39,628 bases of DNA from positions 1 through 39,628 of the forward strand of contig NZ_WIDQ01000026.1 in assembly GCF_009495745.1 (NCBI RefSeq), given 5' to 3'. The translations under genes and the position numbers were made by a program. Under the pieces are notes generated by a model. It ran no database searches and was not told the origin of the DNA. It was given only the letters and a program-made list of their open reading frames with translations. Below, one piece after another: positions 16,438-24,421 of the stretch. The DNA is from Niveispirillum sp. SYP-B3756. GTDB lineage: Bacteria; Pseudomonadota; Alphaproteobacteria; Azospirillales; Azospirillaceae. Each line of letters opens with the position of its first letter. The stretch's first letter is position 1.

Positions 16438-16650
16438 ATGATGCATATCACACCCAACATTCCCGACCCGGACGCCTTTTACGCGGCGCTGCTGGATACG
16501 CATCGCGGTCTGTCGGCGACGGAAAGCCAGGCGCTGAATGCCCGTCTTGTTCTGCTGCTGGCCAATCAGATCGGGGATCAGGCTGTACTGATGTCCTGCC
16601 TTCAAACGGCGCGCAACACCGGCGCCACCCACCGGAGGAACGATCCGTGA
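16438..16650 (+). CDS. DUF2783 small protein
   Basis: 70 residues, matching the DUF2783 pattern as I remember it: NIPDPDAFYAALLDTHRGLSATESQALNARLVLLLANQIGD. It is short, probably helical and without membrane segments. It starts with ATGATG after GGGAGGAAAC, and its stop overlaps the next GTG start (GTGA). Members are often found directly after MhpA-like monooxygenases, so an accessory role to the hydroxylase is plausible, but no function is established. Confidence 0.85.
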   Translation: MMHITPNIPDPDAFYAALLDTHRGLSATESQALNARLVLLLANQIGDQAVLMSCLQTARNTGATHRRNDP

Positions 16651-17597
16651 CCCACTCCTTCGCGTCCGCCGCCGATAATGCCCAGCAGACCCCCAAACTG
16701 GTCGAACTGGCACGCGGCGTCTATGGCTTTATCAGCGATTTCGACCCGAATTGCGGTTTCGTTGTCGGCCCGGATTATGTCGTGGCCATCGACACCCGCG
16801 CCACCCCCACCCTGGCGCGGGAGATGCTGGCCGCCATCCGCAGCGTCACCGACAAGCCCGTGCGTTACGTCTTCCTGTCTCATTATCACGCGGTGCGGGT
16901 GATGGGGGCATCGGCCTTTGACGGCGCGGCCCTGATCGCCAGTCAGGCGACGCTGGACCTGATCATCGAACGCGGACCGGACGATTTCGAGTCAGAGGTG
17001 CGGCGCTTTCCCCGCCTGTTCCGGGGCGTGGAGGAAATCCCCGGCCTGACCCGACCCGATCTGGTCTTTGACCAGGGGTTGACATTGCGTCTGGGTGACC
17101 GCGACCTGCATTTCCGACATTTCGGGCGGGGACACACGGCGGGGGATTCCGTCTGCTGGCTGCCCGATTGTGGTGTGCTGTTCGCCGGCGATCTGGTGGA
17201 AAACCGCTGCGGTGTCTATGCCGGTGACGGCTATGTCGCCGACTGGATCGACACGCTGGCCCGGCTGCGCGACTTGCCGGCCACCACCATGGTCCCCGGC
17301 CGGGGGGCGGCCCTGCGGTCGCGCGCGGCGGTGGTGGGCGCGATAGAGGCCACCCAGGGTTTCCTGACCACCCTGCGCCATGTGGTCGCCGATGCCCACG
17401 CACAGGGCGCCGACCTGAAGGGCTGCTTCCAAGCGGCGGAACAGGCCATGACCCCGCTTTTTGGCGACTGGCCGGTCTTCGCCCATGTGCTGCCCTTCGA
17501 CGTGGCGCGGATGCTGGAACAGTTGCAAGGCGGGGAGCATCCCACCCCCTGGACGGCAGAGCGTGATCAGGCCCTTTGGGCCCTGCTGCGGGGTTGA
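16647..17597 (+). CDS. Metallo-beta-lactamase-fold hydrolase with altered metal motif
   Basis: 316 residues, GTG start at 16647 overlapping the DUF2783 stop, with GGAGGAACGATCC before it. The MBL fold is shown by FLSHYHAVRV, GHTAGDSVCW and LFAGDLVEN. The usual HxHxDH is H79-Y-H81-A-V-R84, so the Asp and third His are replaced, and the usual later PGHG is PGRG. The second metal site is therefore probably lost; one metal, or none, may bind. Translational overlap with DUF2783 and closeness to the monooxygenase imply a joint pathway, possibly lactone or thioester hydrolysis of a hydroxylated product. Substrate unknown. Confidence 0.85.
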   Translation: MTHSFASAADNAQQTPKLVELARGVYGFISDFDPNCGFVVGPDYVVAIDTRATPTLAREMLAAIRSVTDKPVRYVFLSHYHAVRVMGASAFDGAALIASQATLDLIIERGPDDFESEVRRFPRLFRGVEEIPGLTRPDLVFDQGLTLRLGDRDLHFRHFGRGHTAGDSVCWLPDCGVLFAGDLVENRCGVYAGDGYVADWIDTLARLRDLPATTMVPGRGAALRSRAAVVGAIEATQGFLTTLRHVVADAHAQGADLKGCFQAAEQAMTPLFGDWPVFAHVLPFDVARMLEQLQGGEHPTPWTAERDQALWALLRG

Positions 17598-17611
17598 TGG
17601 CGATGGCGGGG

Positions 17612-18427
17612 TCAGGCGGGGCGCTTCAGGCGCGGCAGGTTGCGCAGGCAGAGCGCGAACAGTTCCGCCTGGGAGGCAATGCCCAGCTTCTGATAGGCGC
17701 GCTTGCGCAGGGTGATCACCGTCGACGGGCGCACGCCCAGATCGGCGGCGATCCCGTCCGTCTGATAACCCAGCACGATGCGGCAGCAGACGGCCAGTTC
17801 GCGCGTGCTCAACGTCTCGTCGGCCAACTCGACCAGCCGCTCGACAAAGGGCAGGGTCCGGCCGGCATTAATGTCCGACTGCACGATGTAATGGGCGCAA
17901 TGCTGGCGCACGATGCTGGTCAACAGAGGCGTGATGGCGGACAGCAATTCGACCTCCCCACCCGTGAAGGTGCCGGCGCGGCGCGAACGGTAGAAGTTCA
18001 AGTAGAAGGCCATGTCCGAGGTACGCCAGATATAGGACACCTTATCGACGATGCCGACGGTCGTATAGAAGCGGCGCAGATAATCCTGCATGGCCACACG
18101 GGCCGGATCGTGGCGGCGGAAAATCACCTTGCGGCTGCTGGAGATCCGCGACAGTTCCACGAAGTTCGGGTCGAACATATGCAGGCCGGCGACGTAATCG
18201 CGGCCCAGCGACAAAACCGTCGCCCGGTCCTGCAGGCTGGCCCCGCCCACCTGTTTCAGCCCCGCCGCCTGCGAGTAGCAGAGGATGGTGCAATGATCGA
18301 CCGGGATCAGCCGGGCCACGGCGGCCAGCAGCGCATCGTCGAAGCGGGGCCGGCCGATGGCGGCCACCGCTTCGGACAGGGCGCAGAGCCTGACCATCAG
18401 ATCGTCGGGTGTGCCGGGCGTCGTCAT
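17612..18427 (-). CDS. LuxR-type transcriptional regulator
   Basis: 271 residues. A C-terminal LuxR/GerE HTH occupies about residues 200-262 (LSTRELAVCCRIVLGYQTDGIAADLGVRPSTVITLRKRAYQKLGI). The N-terminal 190 residues do not show a receiver Asp pattern that I can place, nor a clear acyl-homoserine-lactone domain, so the inducer is unknown. It is transcribed away from the hydrolase/VOC operon, only about 53 nt apart, which suggests it controls that pair. It converges on the MBL-fold gene with a 14-nt gap. Confidence 0.87.
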   Translation of the reverse strand: MTTPGTPDDLMVRLCALSEAVAAIGRPRFDDALLAAVARLIPVDHCTILCYSQAAGLKQVGGASLQDRATVLSLGRDYVAGLHMFDPNFVELSRISSSRKVIFRRHDPARVAMQDYLRRFYTTVGIVDKVSYIWRTSDMAFYLNFYRSRRAGTFTGGEVELLSAITPLLTSIVRQHCAHYIVQSDINAGRTLPFVERLVELADETLSTRELAVCCRIVLGYQTDGIAADLGVRPSTVITLRKRAYQKLGIASQAELFALCLRNLPRLKRPA

Positions 18428-18480
18428 GACCGGGCACCCCGCCGCAGCGGAACAACCAAGCCATAAATTGAAGGGGGGAG

Positions 18481-19602
18481 ATGATGAATCTGGAACTGGT
18501 CACCATCGATGTAAGGCCCGGTGCCGCCATGGAAAGCCAGTCGGGGCTGCAGATGCTGCGCCCCCGCCTCTATGGCGCCTTCGCCCGGCCACCGGGTGCG
18601 CGCACGGCGGCCCTGATCATGCATCCCACCAGCAATTTCATGGGCCATTACCTGCTGGCCCCGCTGGCGGCGCGTGGCATTGCCACCCTGGCGCTGAATT
18701 CGCGCTATATGGGCAATGATGCGGTGCTGCTGCTGGAACAGGTGATCCAGGATATGGGGGCCGGTGTCGCGTGGCTGCGCCGGCAGGGGTTTGACCGGGT
18801 GGCATTGATCGGCAATTCCGGCGGGGCGGCCCTGTCCGCCCTTTATCAGGCGCAGGCGGAGAACCTGACCATCAGCGACACGCCGGCGGGCGATCCGATC
18901 GACCTGCGACCCGGCGATCTGCCGCCGGCCGATGGTATCGTGCTGGCCGCTGCCCATCTGGGCCGGTCGCGCCTGATGGATACCTGGATTGATCCCGCGG
19001 TGGTGGACGAACATGACCCGATGCCATCCTGCACGCAACTGGACATGTTCAACCCGGACAATGGCCCACCCTACAGCGCCGCCTTCCTGGAGCGGTACCG
19101 CATGGCACAACGCGCCCGCAATGCGGGGATTGAAGCCTGGGCCCGCGACCGGCTGAGCCAGTTGCGGGCGCGGGCCGACGGAATGCGGGATGAAGCCTTT
19201 GTCATCCACCGCACCCTGGCCGACCCGCGTTGCCTGGACCCATCCATCGATCCCAATGACCGCATCCCCGGCACAACCGTCTGGGGCCCGCCGCGGGCGC
19301 AGAATTATGCGGCCAACAGCATGGGGCGCTATAGCTCGCTGACGGGATATCTCAGCCAATGGTCGCCCAGCAGCAGGGGCGATGGCCCGGCCAATCTGGC
19401 GTGCACCCGTGTGCCCGTGCTGTTGCTGGAATATACGGCCGACCCGTCGGTCTTCCCCTCCGACAATGCCGCCTGGGCCGAGGCCGCGAAAGGCCAGGTT
19501 CAGCGCCATGCCATCAAAGACGGCAACCATTATCTCAGTGGTCAGCCGCATCTGGTGGATGAGGTAGCCGACCATATCGCCGGCTGGTGCAACCGGCTTT
19601 GA
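18481..19602 (+). CDS. Alpha/beta hydrolase
   Basis: 373 residues with an alpha/beta hydrolase fold: the strand and oxyanion region LIMHPTSNFMGHYLL (about 45-59), nucleophile elbow GNSGG (Ser about 113), and a late His in KDGNHYLSG. The acid is probably one of the Asp residues in ALEYTADPS-like sequence before it. Ester, lactone or C-C hydrolysis are all possible. ATG at 18481 or 18484 (ATGATG after GGGGGGAG). It is followed 15 nt later by the VOC gene, so a ring-cleavage/hydrolysis pair is an attractive but unproven reading. Confidence 0.85.
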   Translation: MMNLELVTIDVRPGAAMESQSGLQMLRPRLYGAFARPPGARTAALIMHPTSNFMGHYLLAPLAARGIATLALNSRYMGNDAVLLLEQVIQDMGAGVAWLRRQGFDRVALIGNSGGAALSALYQAQAENLTISDTPAGDPIDLRPGDLPPADGIVLAAAHLGRSRLMDTWIDPAVVDEHDPMPSCTQLDMFNPDNGPPYSAAFLERYRMAQRARNAGIEAWARDRLSQLRARADGMRDEAFVIHRTLADPRCLDPSIDPNDRIPGTTVWGPPRAQNYAANSMGRYSSLTGYLSQWSPSSRGDGPANLACTRVPVLLLEYTADPSVFPSDNAAWAEAAKGQVQRHAIKDGNHYLSGQPHLVDEVADHIAGWCNRL

Positions 19603-19617
19603 CTGAGGAGACAGCCT

Positions 19618-20181
19618 ATGCAGCCCCCCGTCCCCATCCACGGCCTTCACCATTTCGCCTGGCGCTGCCGCGACGCGGAGGAAACAAGGCATTTCTATGA
19701 GGATCTGCTGGGCCTGCCGCTGGTGCATATTGTCCGCAGCGACCATGTGCCCAGCACCGGCGAATATTGCCCCTATGTCCATATTTTCTTCCAGATGCGC
19801 GACGGTTCCTACATCGCCTTCTTCGATCTGGGGGATGATGTGGCGGCTGCCCCCTCCCCCAACACGCCGGCCTGGGTGAACCATATCGCCTTGCGCGTCG
19901 GTTCGGTGGCAGAGGTGGCACAGGCCATGGCCCGCCTGCGGGATGCGGGGGTGGAGGTCATCGGCATTACCGATCATCACATCATCCAATCCCTCTATTT
20001 CTTCGATCCCAACGGGCTGCGCCTCGAACTGACAGCACCGTCCGTGTCGGACGCATACATGCAGCAGGCGGCCAAAACCGCTCATGATGAACTGGCCCGC
20101 TGGGTGGCCGAGAAGGCGGCCCTACCCCGTCACCCGCGCCACGAAACGGGCCAGGACGGGGCCCAACTCATCGACGGCTGA
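19618..20181 (+). CDS. VOC-family dioxygenase/glyoxalase-like protein
   Basis: 187 residues, single vicinal-oxygen-chelate unit pair: LHHFAWRCRD-RHFYEDLLGL (first motif, metal His about residue 11-12), PYVHIFFQM, VNHIALRV (His about residue 90) and GLRLELTAP (metal Glu near 140). Spacing suits a catechol 2,3-dioxygenase-like or glyoxalase-like protein. A GAGGAGACAGCCT site precedes the ATG. It is probably co-transcribed with the upstream hydrolase. The C-terminal 60 nt overlap, in antisense, the end of the minus-strand esterase gene, so the two convergent messages would pair. Confidence 0.85.
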   Translation: MQPPVPIHGLHHFAWRCRDAEETRHFYEDLLGLPLVHIVRSDHVPSTGEYCPYVHIFFQMRDGSYIAFFDLGDDVAAAPSPNTPAWVNHIALRVGSVAEVAQAMARLRDAGVEVIGITDHHIIQSLYFFDPNGLRLELTAPSVSDAYMQQAAKTAHDELARWVAEKAALPRHPRHETGQDGAQLIDG

Positions 20182-21000
20182 ATGGATCTGGTGGACGGGG
20201 CTGATATGGTTATGCCCCTCCAGCCAGTGGAAATCCGGCCATTTCCCCTTGGTGGCCACCCGGCGGGCGACCAGCAACGCCGCCTGACGCTGGAAATCAG
20301 CCGGATCATTCTCCGCGACGGTGAACAGGCAGGGCACGCTGGTGGTGGTCAGCCCGTCGATGCTGGATTGTGCCGCGAACCGGGCCGGGTCCGTGCCGAA
20401 ATAGGCATCCTGATAGGGATTGCGGGCTGCACTGGGCACATCATATAGGCCGGACAGCATGATGGCCCCCGCAATGGATGCGGCCGCCTGATCCGCAAAG
20501 CCCTGCCCCCCGACATAGGACGCGACATGGGTCGCCCCCGCCGACTGTCCCATCAGCACGATGCGTCCGGGATCGCCGCCATGCCGTCTTGCCTCCAGCT
20601 TCAGCCAGCCTACCAGCCGCGCCACATCCTGCGCGCCCGCCGGCCAGGGGTGGTCCGGGGCCAGCCGGTAGGTGGCAGTGACGCCCAGCCAGCCTTGGGC
20701 CGCCGCCCAGGCACCGACATTGTTATAGAAAGGCGCGCCGGGTACCCCCTTGTCGCCGCCGACAAAGCCGCCGCCATGCAGGAAGACCAGCACCGGCTGC
20801 TTTGCGTCGGTGCCCCCTCCCCCGAACAGATCCAGCCGGTGGCGCGGATCGGGCCCATAGGACAGGTCGCGCCGGACCATGGCCTCGTCAACGGCCGGCT
20901 GCAATGGTCCGAACAGCGCCATGGAAGCCTGCACCTGAGCGGCCGAGAATGCCGTGCCCAAGGCCCGGATATGGTCATGGAGAGGCCCCGTCGCCCCCAT
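20122..21000 (-). CDS. Alpha/beta hydrolase, esterase (HSL/BD-FAE-like)
   Basis: 292 residues from the ATG at 21000, which overlaps the preceding stop by 1 nt (TGATG); a TTG at 21039 is less likely. It has the oxyanion motif HGGG (about 75-78), elbow GQSAG (Ser about 153), and a late His in WLEGHNHISPVH. It resembles the hormone-sensitive-lipase/kynurenine-formamidase-type esterases. It probably hydrolyses an aryl ester or formamide. It is the second gene of the NTF2-fold/esterase operon whose promoter region carries two TTGA-N4-TCAA sites. Confidence 0.88.
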   Translation of the reverse strand: MGATGPLHDHIRALGTAFSAAQVQASMALFGPLQPAVDEAMVRRDLSYGPDPRHRLDLFGGGGTDAKQPVLVFLHGGGFVGGDKGVPGAPFYNNVGAWAAAQGWLGVTATYRLAPDHPWPAGAQDVARLVGWLKLEARRHGGDPGRIVLMGQSAGATHVASYVGGQGFADQAAASIAGAIMLSGLYDVPSAARNPYQDAYFGTDPARFAAQSSIDGLTTTSVPCLFTVAENDPADFQRQAALLVARRVATKGKWPDFHWLEGHNHISPVHQIHSAVDELGPVLARFVARVTG

Positions 21001-21554
21001 CACCAGGGATCCTGCGACTGCACGCTGAAGGGCCGGCAATCGACCGGGGGCGGGGCGTTGACGGGGCGCGGTGCCATGGTGCGTTCGCCCTTCCAGGGCA
21101 CCTGATCCGCCTTTGTCCAGGCATTCACAAACAGGCGATGGAACTTCCAGCGGCCATTGCGCCTCACCAGCCGGTCATCGCGCGTGCCGATACCGAAGAT
21201 GAAATTGCTGCCGTAATCGGCGTTGAACTGGATGATCTGGAAAAAGCAGCGCACCCGCGCCCCTTCTGGGCGCGGGTCCATGATGAAATGGTTGAAAAGG
21301 TGCTGGCGGCCGAACCACCAATGCTGCCGGTCGTACCACAGGCCACGCAGATGGGCGCGGATCGCCTCGCGGCCCTGCGCCTTGCCCTGCCAGAGATGGT
21401 CGAACTCCCCATCCTCGGCAAAGGTATCCAGCACCTGTTCCTCATCGGCCAGGTCCAATCCCCAGGCATAGCGGGCGAAAAGTTCGGTGATTTCGGCCCG
21501 ATCCTCAGCCGGCATCACCGCCGGAACGCCGTCCGGCCAGCAGACCTCTGCCAT
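21000..21554 (-). CDS. NTF2-fold / SnoaL-like protein 3
   Basis: 184 residues: EITELFARYAWGLDLADEEQVLDTFAEDGEFDHLWQGKAQGREAIRAHL is the usual NTF2/SnoaL helix-plus-insert pattern, with a probable catalytic or binding Asp (DGEFDHLW) and later WKFHRLFVNAW strand. The length and the FAEDG motif resemble the small subunits of ring-hydroxylating enzymes and other SnoaL-type enzymes. It starts after GAAGAGGGATCG. The gene is translationally coupled to the esterase. It is the third NTF2-fold gene in this presumed regulon. Confidence 0.85.
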   Translation of the reverse strand: MAEVCWPDGVPAVMPAEDRAEITELFARYAWGLDLADEEQVLDTFAEDGEFDHLWQGKAQGREAIRAHLRGLWYDRQHWWFGRQHLFNHFIMDPRPEGARVRCFFQIIQFNADYGSNFIFGIGTRDDRLVRRNGRWKFHRLFVNAWTKADQVPWKGERTMAPRPVNAPPPVDCRPFSVQSQDPW

Positions 21555-21632
21555 CGATCCCTCTTCCGGAAATGGCCCGCGCGTGCCAGCACGACGCCGG
21601 GCGGAACAGGGATCAGGCGTAACATCAATTCA

Positions 21633-21668
21633 TTGATAGTTCAACGAACTTTTATATTGATGGATCAA
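21633..21668. promoter_or_regulatory. TTGA-N4-TCAA operator pair
   Basis: TTGATAGTTCAA (21633-21644) and TTGATGGATCAA (21657-21668) are two exact copies, centres 24 bp apart, each followed by CGA. They lie in the 144-nt gap upstream of the NTF2-fold/esterase operon and just beyond the marR stop. Paired sites on one face of the helix suggest cooperative binding. Confidence 0.7.
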
Positions 21669-21698
21669 CGATGTTTGAAATCGGTCTCTGACAAAGGG

Positions 21699-22256
21699 CT
21701 AAGTTTTCACCAGATGCGCCAGCCGGTCGCCGATGCGGGACAATAGCTCGTCCAGTATCACCCGCTCCTCGGGTGACAGGTCGACCAAGAGCGATTCATG
21801 GAAGGCGACGCGTTCCTTCAGCGTCGCCTTGTACAACTTCTCCCCGGCTTTGGTGAGAAAAAGGATGGGTGTGCGCAGATCGTTGGGGTTTTCGCGGCGC
21901 CTTGTATATCCGCGTTCCTCCAGCGAGCGGGCAGCACGGCTGACCTCTGCCCGGTCAACCCAGGCCAGGTCGGCAACCTGGCCCACGGTGCCGCCCTCGG
22001 GCATTGTGCCCAGCCGGGCCAGCACCCGCCATTCGGCGTAGGTGAGTTCCCCCCGCTCCGCCAGCCGCCGGATCGTCAGCCGGTCGATCACCTTGGCCAG
22101 CAGCGTCACCCGGAAGGTGGAGAATTGCAGGTTCGGGACATTCCATCCCGGCAGCTCAAGCGGCGTGCGGGCCGGCCCGCCATTGTCCGGGCCCGCCGCC
22201 TCGGTCTCCACTGCGCCGCGACCCGGGCTCACATCCGTTCTGGACTGCCGTTTCAT
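21699..22256 (-). CDS. MarR-family transcriptional regulator
   Basis: 185 residues. A long N-terminal extension (about 40 residues) is followed by the MarR core: recognition helix about 97-112 (WVDRAEVSRAARSLEERGY) and a wing with RRRENPNDLRTPILFLTKAGEKLY. MarR dimers usually repress by binding a short palindrome, released by aromatic ligands. ATG at 22256 with GGGAGGAAAGACGACTT before it. It is the obvious candidate to bind the TTGA-N4-TCAA sites, which lie on both sides of it (21633-21668 and 22313-22444). Its own promoter region carries a copy, suggesting autoregulation. Confidence 0.9.
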   Translation of the reverse strand: MKRQSRTDVSPGRGAVETEAAGPDNGGPARTPLELPGWNVPNLQFSTFRVTLLAKVIDRLTIRRLAERGELTYAEWRVLARLGTMPEGGTVGQVADLAWVDRAEVSRAARSLEERGYTRRRENPNDLRTPILFLTKAGEKLYKATLKERVAFHESLLVDLSPEERVILDELLSRIGDRLAHLVKT

Positions 22257-22312
22257 AAGTCGTCTTTCCTCCCGTTGAGTGTCAGCAACGGCTGATCCGA
22301 TCCCATTGTTAG

Positions 22313-22324
22313 TTGATCATTCAA
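22313..22324. promoter_or_regulatory. TTGA-N4-TCAA operator, marR promoter
   Basis: TTGATCATTCAA, exact copy, about 57 nt upstream of the marR start in the divergent control region with the aromatic-acid MFS gene. This is where an autoregulatory site would be expected. Confidence 0.65.
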
Positions 22325-22432
22325 TGTTATTCCAGCGTTCTGGTGGCCAACCATCACGGCCGGGTGAGAGAGCCGATATTTTTCACAACCATGGTTAAGG
22401 GGGCTGGCGCTGAACGGGAACAGTGGATATTA

Positions 22433-22444
22433 TTGATTCCTCAA
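22433..22444. promoter_or_regulatory. TTGA-N4-TCAA operator, aromatic MFS promoter
   Basis: TTGATTCCTCAA, exact copy, about 110 nt upstream of the transporter start, 120 bp from the marR-side site. It probably serves the plus-strand transporter gene. Confidence 0.6.
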
Positions 22445-22554
22445 AGACTGGTCGACGCGGACGGCCTTCAGCCATTCGTCAACAGGCCAGCATTTCAATC
22501 ACAATGACATAGCCGGAAAACACCCGGCACCCTTCAGGGAGGGAGTGCTGCTTC

Positions 22555-23901
22555 ATGTCCGCGTTCGACGTGCAGAGCTTTATCGACCAGCGCAAGATCG
22601 GTCTGCCGCAATGTCTTGTGCTGTTCCTGACCACGCTGGCCATGTTCATCGATGGGTTCGATATTTTCATGGTGGGCAAAATTGCGCCCGCCATCGCGGG
22701 TGATTTCGGCACCACCCCGGCCAGCATGACCATCGTGTTCGTGCTGCAGCAGACCGGTCTGGCCATCGGCGCCTTCGTCATCAGTCCGCTATCGGACTAT
22801 TACGGCCGCAAGCGGATGCTGGTCATTGCCTTCACCATTTTCGGCCTGCTGACCACCATCACCGTCTTCTCCACCTCGCTGATGATGGTCGGCATCCTGC
22901 GCGGCCTGTCGGGCCTGTTCCTGGCCAGTGTCGTGCCCACCACCATGGCGCTGCTGGCGGAATTCACGCCCAAGCGCTGGCGGTCGCTGTTCATCGCCAT
23001 GGGCATCGCGGGATACAGCGCCGGCAGTGCCGCCGGGGCCGCCGTCGCCTTGCTGGTACCGCATTATGGCTGGGAAAGCGGCTTCTGGCTGGGCGGGCTG
23101 ATGCCGCTGGCCCTGGCCCCGGTGTTGTTACTGTTCCTGCCGGAATCACTGACCTATCGCGTGGGCCGTGACCCCAGCCACCCGGCCATCGCCCGCACCA
23201 TCCGCTGGATGGACCGCAGCCTGGTCCTGACCGGGGAAGAACAGTTCGTGACGGCGGAAACCGGCGGAAAGAAGGTGAAGGCGCATGTCATCGACGTGTT
23301 CCGTGACGGGCGCGCCCGCACCAGTGCCATCCTGTTTGCCGCCTGCGTCCTGTCGATGGGCAATATTGCGCTGCTGGCGGCCTGGCTACCCACCTTCTTC
23401 CAGGAAATGGGTGGCGTCTCCATCCAGCGTTTCGCCATCGTTTCCATGACGGGCTTCATCGGTGGCATGATCGGAACCGTGACCATCGGCTTCCTGATGG
23501 ACCGGATCGGGGCAACCCGGCTGATCCCGCTTTATTATATCGGCATCGCGGCGACGCTGATCCTGATGGGCCATGTGCCGTTTGGCACGGTCGGCTTCGT
23601 GCTGCTGCTGGTCTGCTGGAGCTTCTGCCAGTCGGGTGGTCAGGCGGGACTGAACATGCTGATGACCCAGATTTACCCCACCGCCCTGCGCAGCACAGGC
23701 ATCGGCTGGGCCGGCGGGGCCGGGCGCATTGGCGGGATCATTGCCCCGCTGTTCGGTGGCATGGCGCTGGCCTCCTCCTTCACGCTGGAAATCACGCTGG
23801 CCATGATCGCCATCCCGCCCGTCACCGTGGCGCTGCTGGTCCTGCTGCTGAAGCCGATCCGGCGGGAGGGTGCGCCGACGGGAAAGCCCATCGCAGCGTG
23901 A
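22555..23901 (+). CDS. Aromatic-acid MFS transporter (AAHS/PcaK-like)
   Basis: 448 residues, 12 hydrophobic spans. The N-terminal pattern FIDQRKIGLPQCLVLFLTTLAMFIDGFDIFMVGKIAPAI is that of the aromatic acid:H+ symporter (AAHS) group, including the DGFD element of helix 1. It would import a benzoate-type acid with protons across the inner membrane. The ATG has GGGAGGGAG upstream. It faces the marR gene and is preceded by two operator sites. A double hairpin follows its stop, so it is likely monocistronic. Confidence 0.92.
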   Translation: MSAFDVQSFIDQRKIGLPQCLVLFLTTLAMFIDGFDIFMVGKIAPAIAGDFGTTPASMTIVFVLQQTGLAIGAFVISPLSDYYGRKRMLVIAFTIFGLLTTITVFSTSLMMVGILRGLSGLFLASVVPTTMALLAEFTPKRWRSLFIAMGIAGYSAGSAAGAAVALLVPHYGWESGFWLGGLMPLALAPVLLLFLPESLTYRVGRDPSHPAIARTIRWMDRSLVLTGEEQFVTAETGGKKVKAHVIDVFRDGRARTSAILFAACVLSMGNIALLAAWLPTFFQEMGGVSIQRFAIVSMTGFIGGMIGTVTIGFLMDRIGATRLIPLYYIGIAATLILMGHVPFGTVGFVLLLVCWSFCQSGGQAGLNMLMTQIYPTALRSTGIGWAGGAGRIGGIIAPLFGGMALASSFTLEITLAMIAIPPVTVALLVLLLKPIRREGAPTGKPIAA

Positions 23902-23907
23902 CATTCC

Positions 23908-23960
23908 CGGACGGGCGGCACCTCAACGGGGACCGCCCGTCCGACCGTGATCGGCACGGT
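23908..23960 (+). terminator. Double hairpin after the aromatic-acid MFS gene
   Basis: CGGACGGGCGG (23908-23918) pairs with 23933-23943, and ACCGTG (23944-23949) pairs with CACGGT (23955-23960). A T-rich GCATTCAAATTTTATT follows. It fits an intrinsic terminator beginning 7 nt past the stop codon. Confidence 0.65.
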
Positions 23961-23974
23961 GCATTCAAATTTTA

Positions 23975-23986
23975 TTGATAAATCAA
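23975..23986. promoter_or_regulatory. TTGA-N4-TCAA operator-like site
   Basis: TTGATAAATCAA, exact copy, in the 520-nt gap before the second TonB receptor, about 435 nt upstream of its start. Either a distal site for that operon or for an upstream promoter. The rest of the gap (23987-24328) holds no gene I can support. Confidence 0.55.
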
Positions 23987-24328
23987 TATTTAGACCATCT
24001 TCCGGTCCATAGTTCACGAGACTAAGCATTTTTAATGATAGAGTCAGAAGGCTGAAAACGGCCATTTCCGTTTAAGACCCAGATGATGGACGCCCCCGGA
24101 TCGCAAGCCGGATCGATGGTGAAATCGGTAGCGGGGCGGCGGCGGATCGCATACCATTGAAGGCAGCGTCGGCGGCGTATTTCCAAAGAATATATAGTCA
24201 AGCCAGTATATTGACGCGGATCACCCATCCGAACCGCCTGATTGATCCCCCCACGGTGCACCCTGACGGTGGAAAAAGAAACAGATCATCCGTTTCGGCC
24301 GATCATCCCCTTGCCAAATCATCATTCG

Positions 24329-24360
24329 TTGAGTTATCAATAATGTCATTGAATAATCAA
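24329..24360. promoter_or_regulatory. TTGA-N4-TCAA operator pair before the stilbene operon
   Basis: TTGAGTTATCAA (24329-24340) and TTGAATAATCAA (24349-24360), exact copies with centres 20 bp apart, 61-93 nt upstream of the TonB-receptor ATG. The second is followed by CGAACGAA, echoing the CGAAC flank at 21645. The strongest pair in the window by position. Confidence 0.7.
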
Positions 24361-24421
24361 CGAACGAATGCGCTGCCACGCCCGCTGTCTGGCCGGCGCA
24401 TCGCAGGGAGAGGAAATCCAC

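Noticed and set aside
18424-20085. 553-codon minus frame across the hydrolase and VOC genes
   Set aside because: Spans two well-supported genes on the other strand and shows only shadow-type composition.
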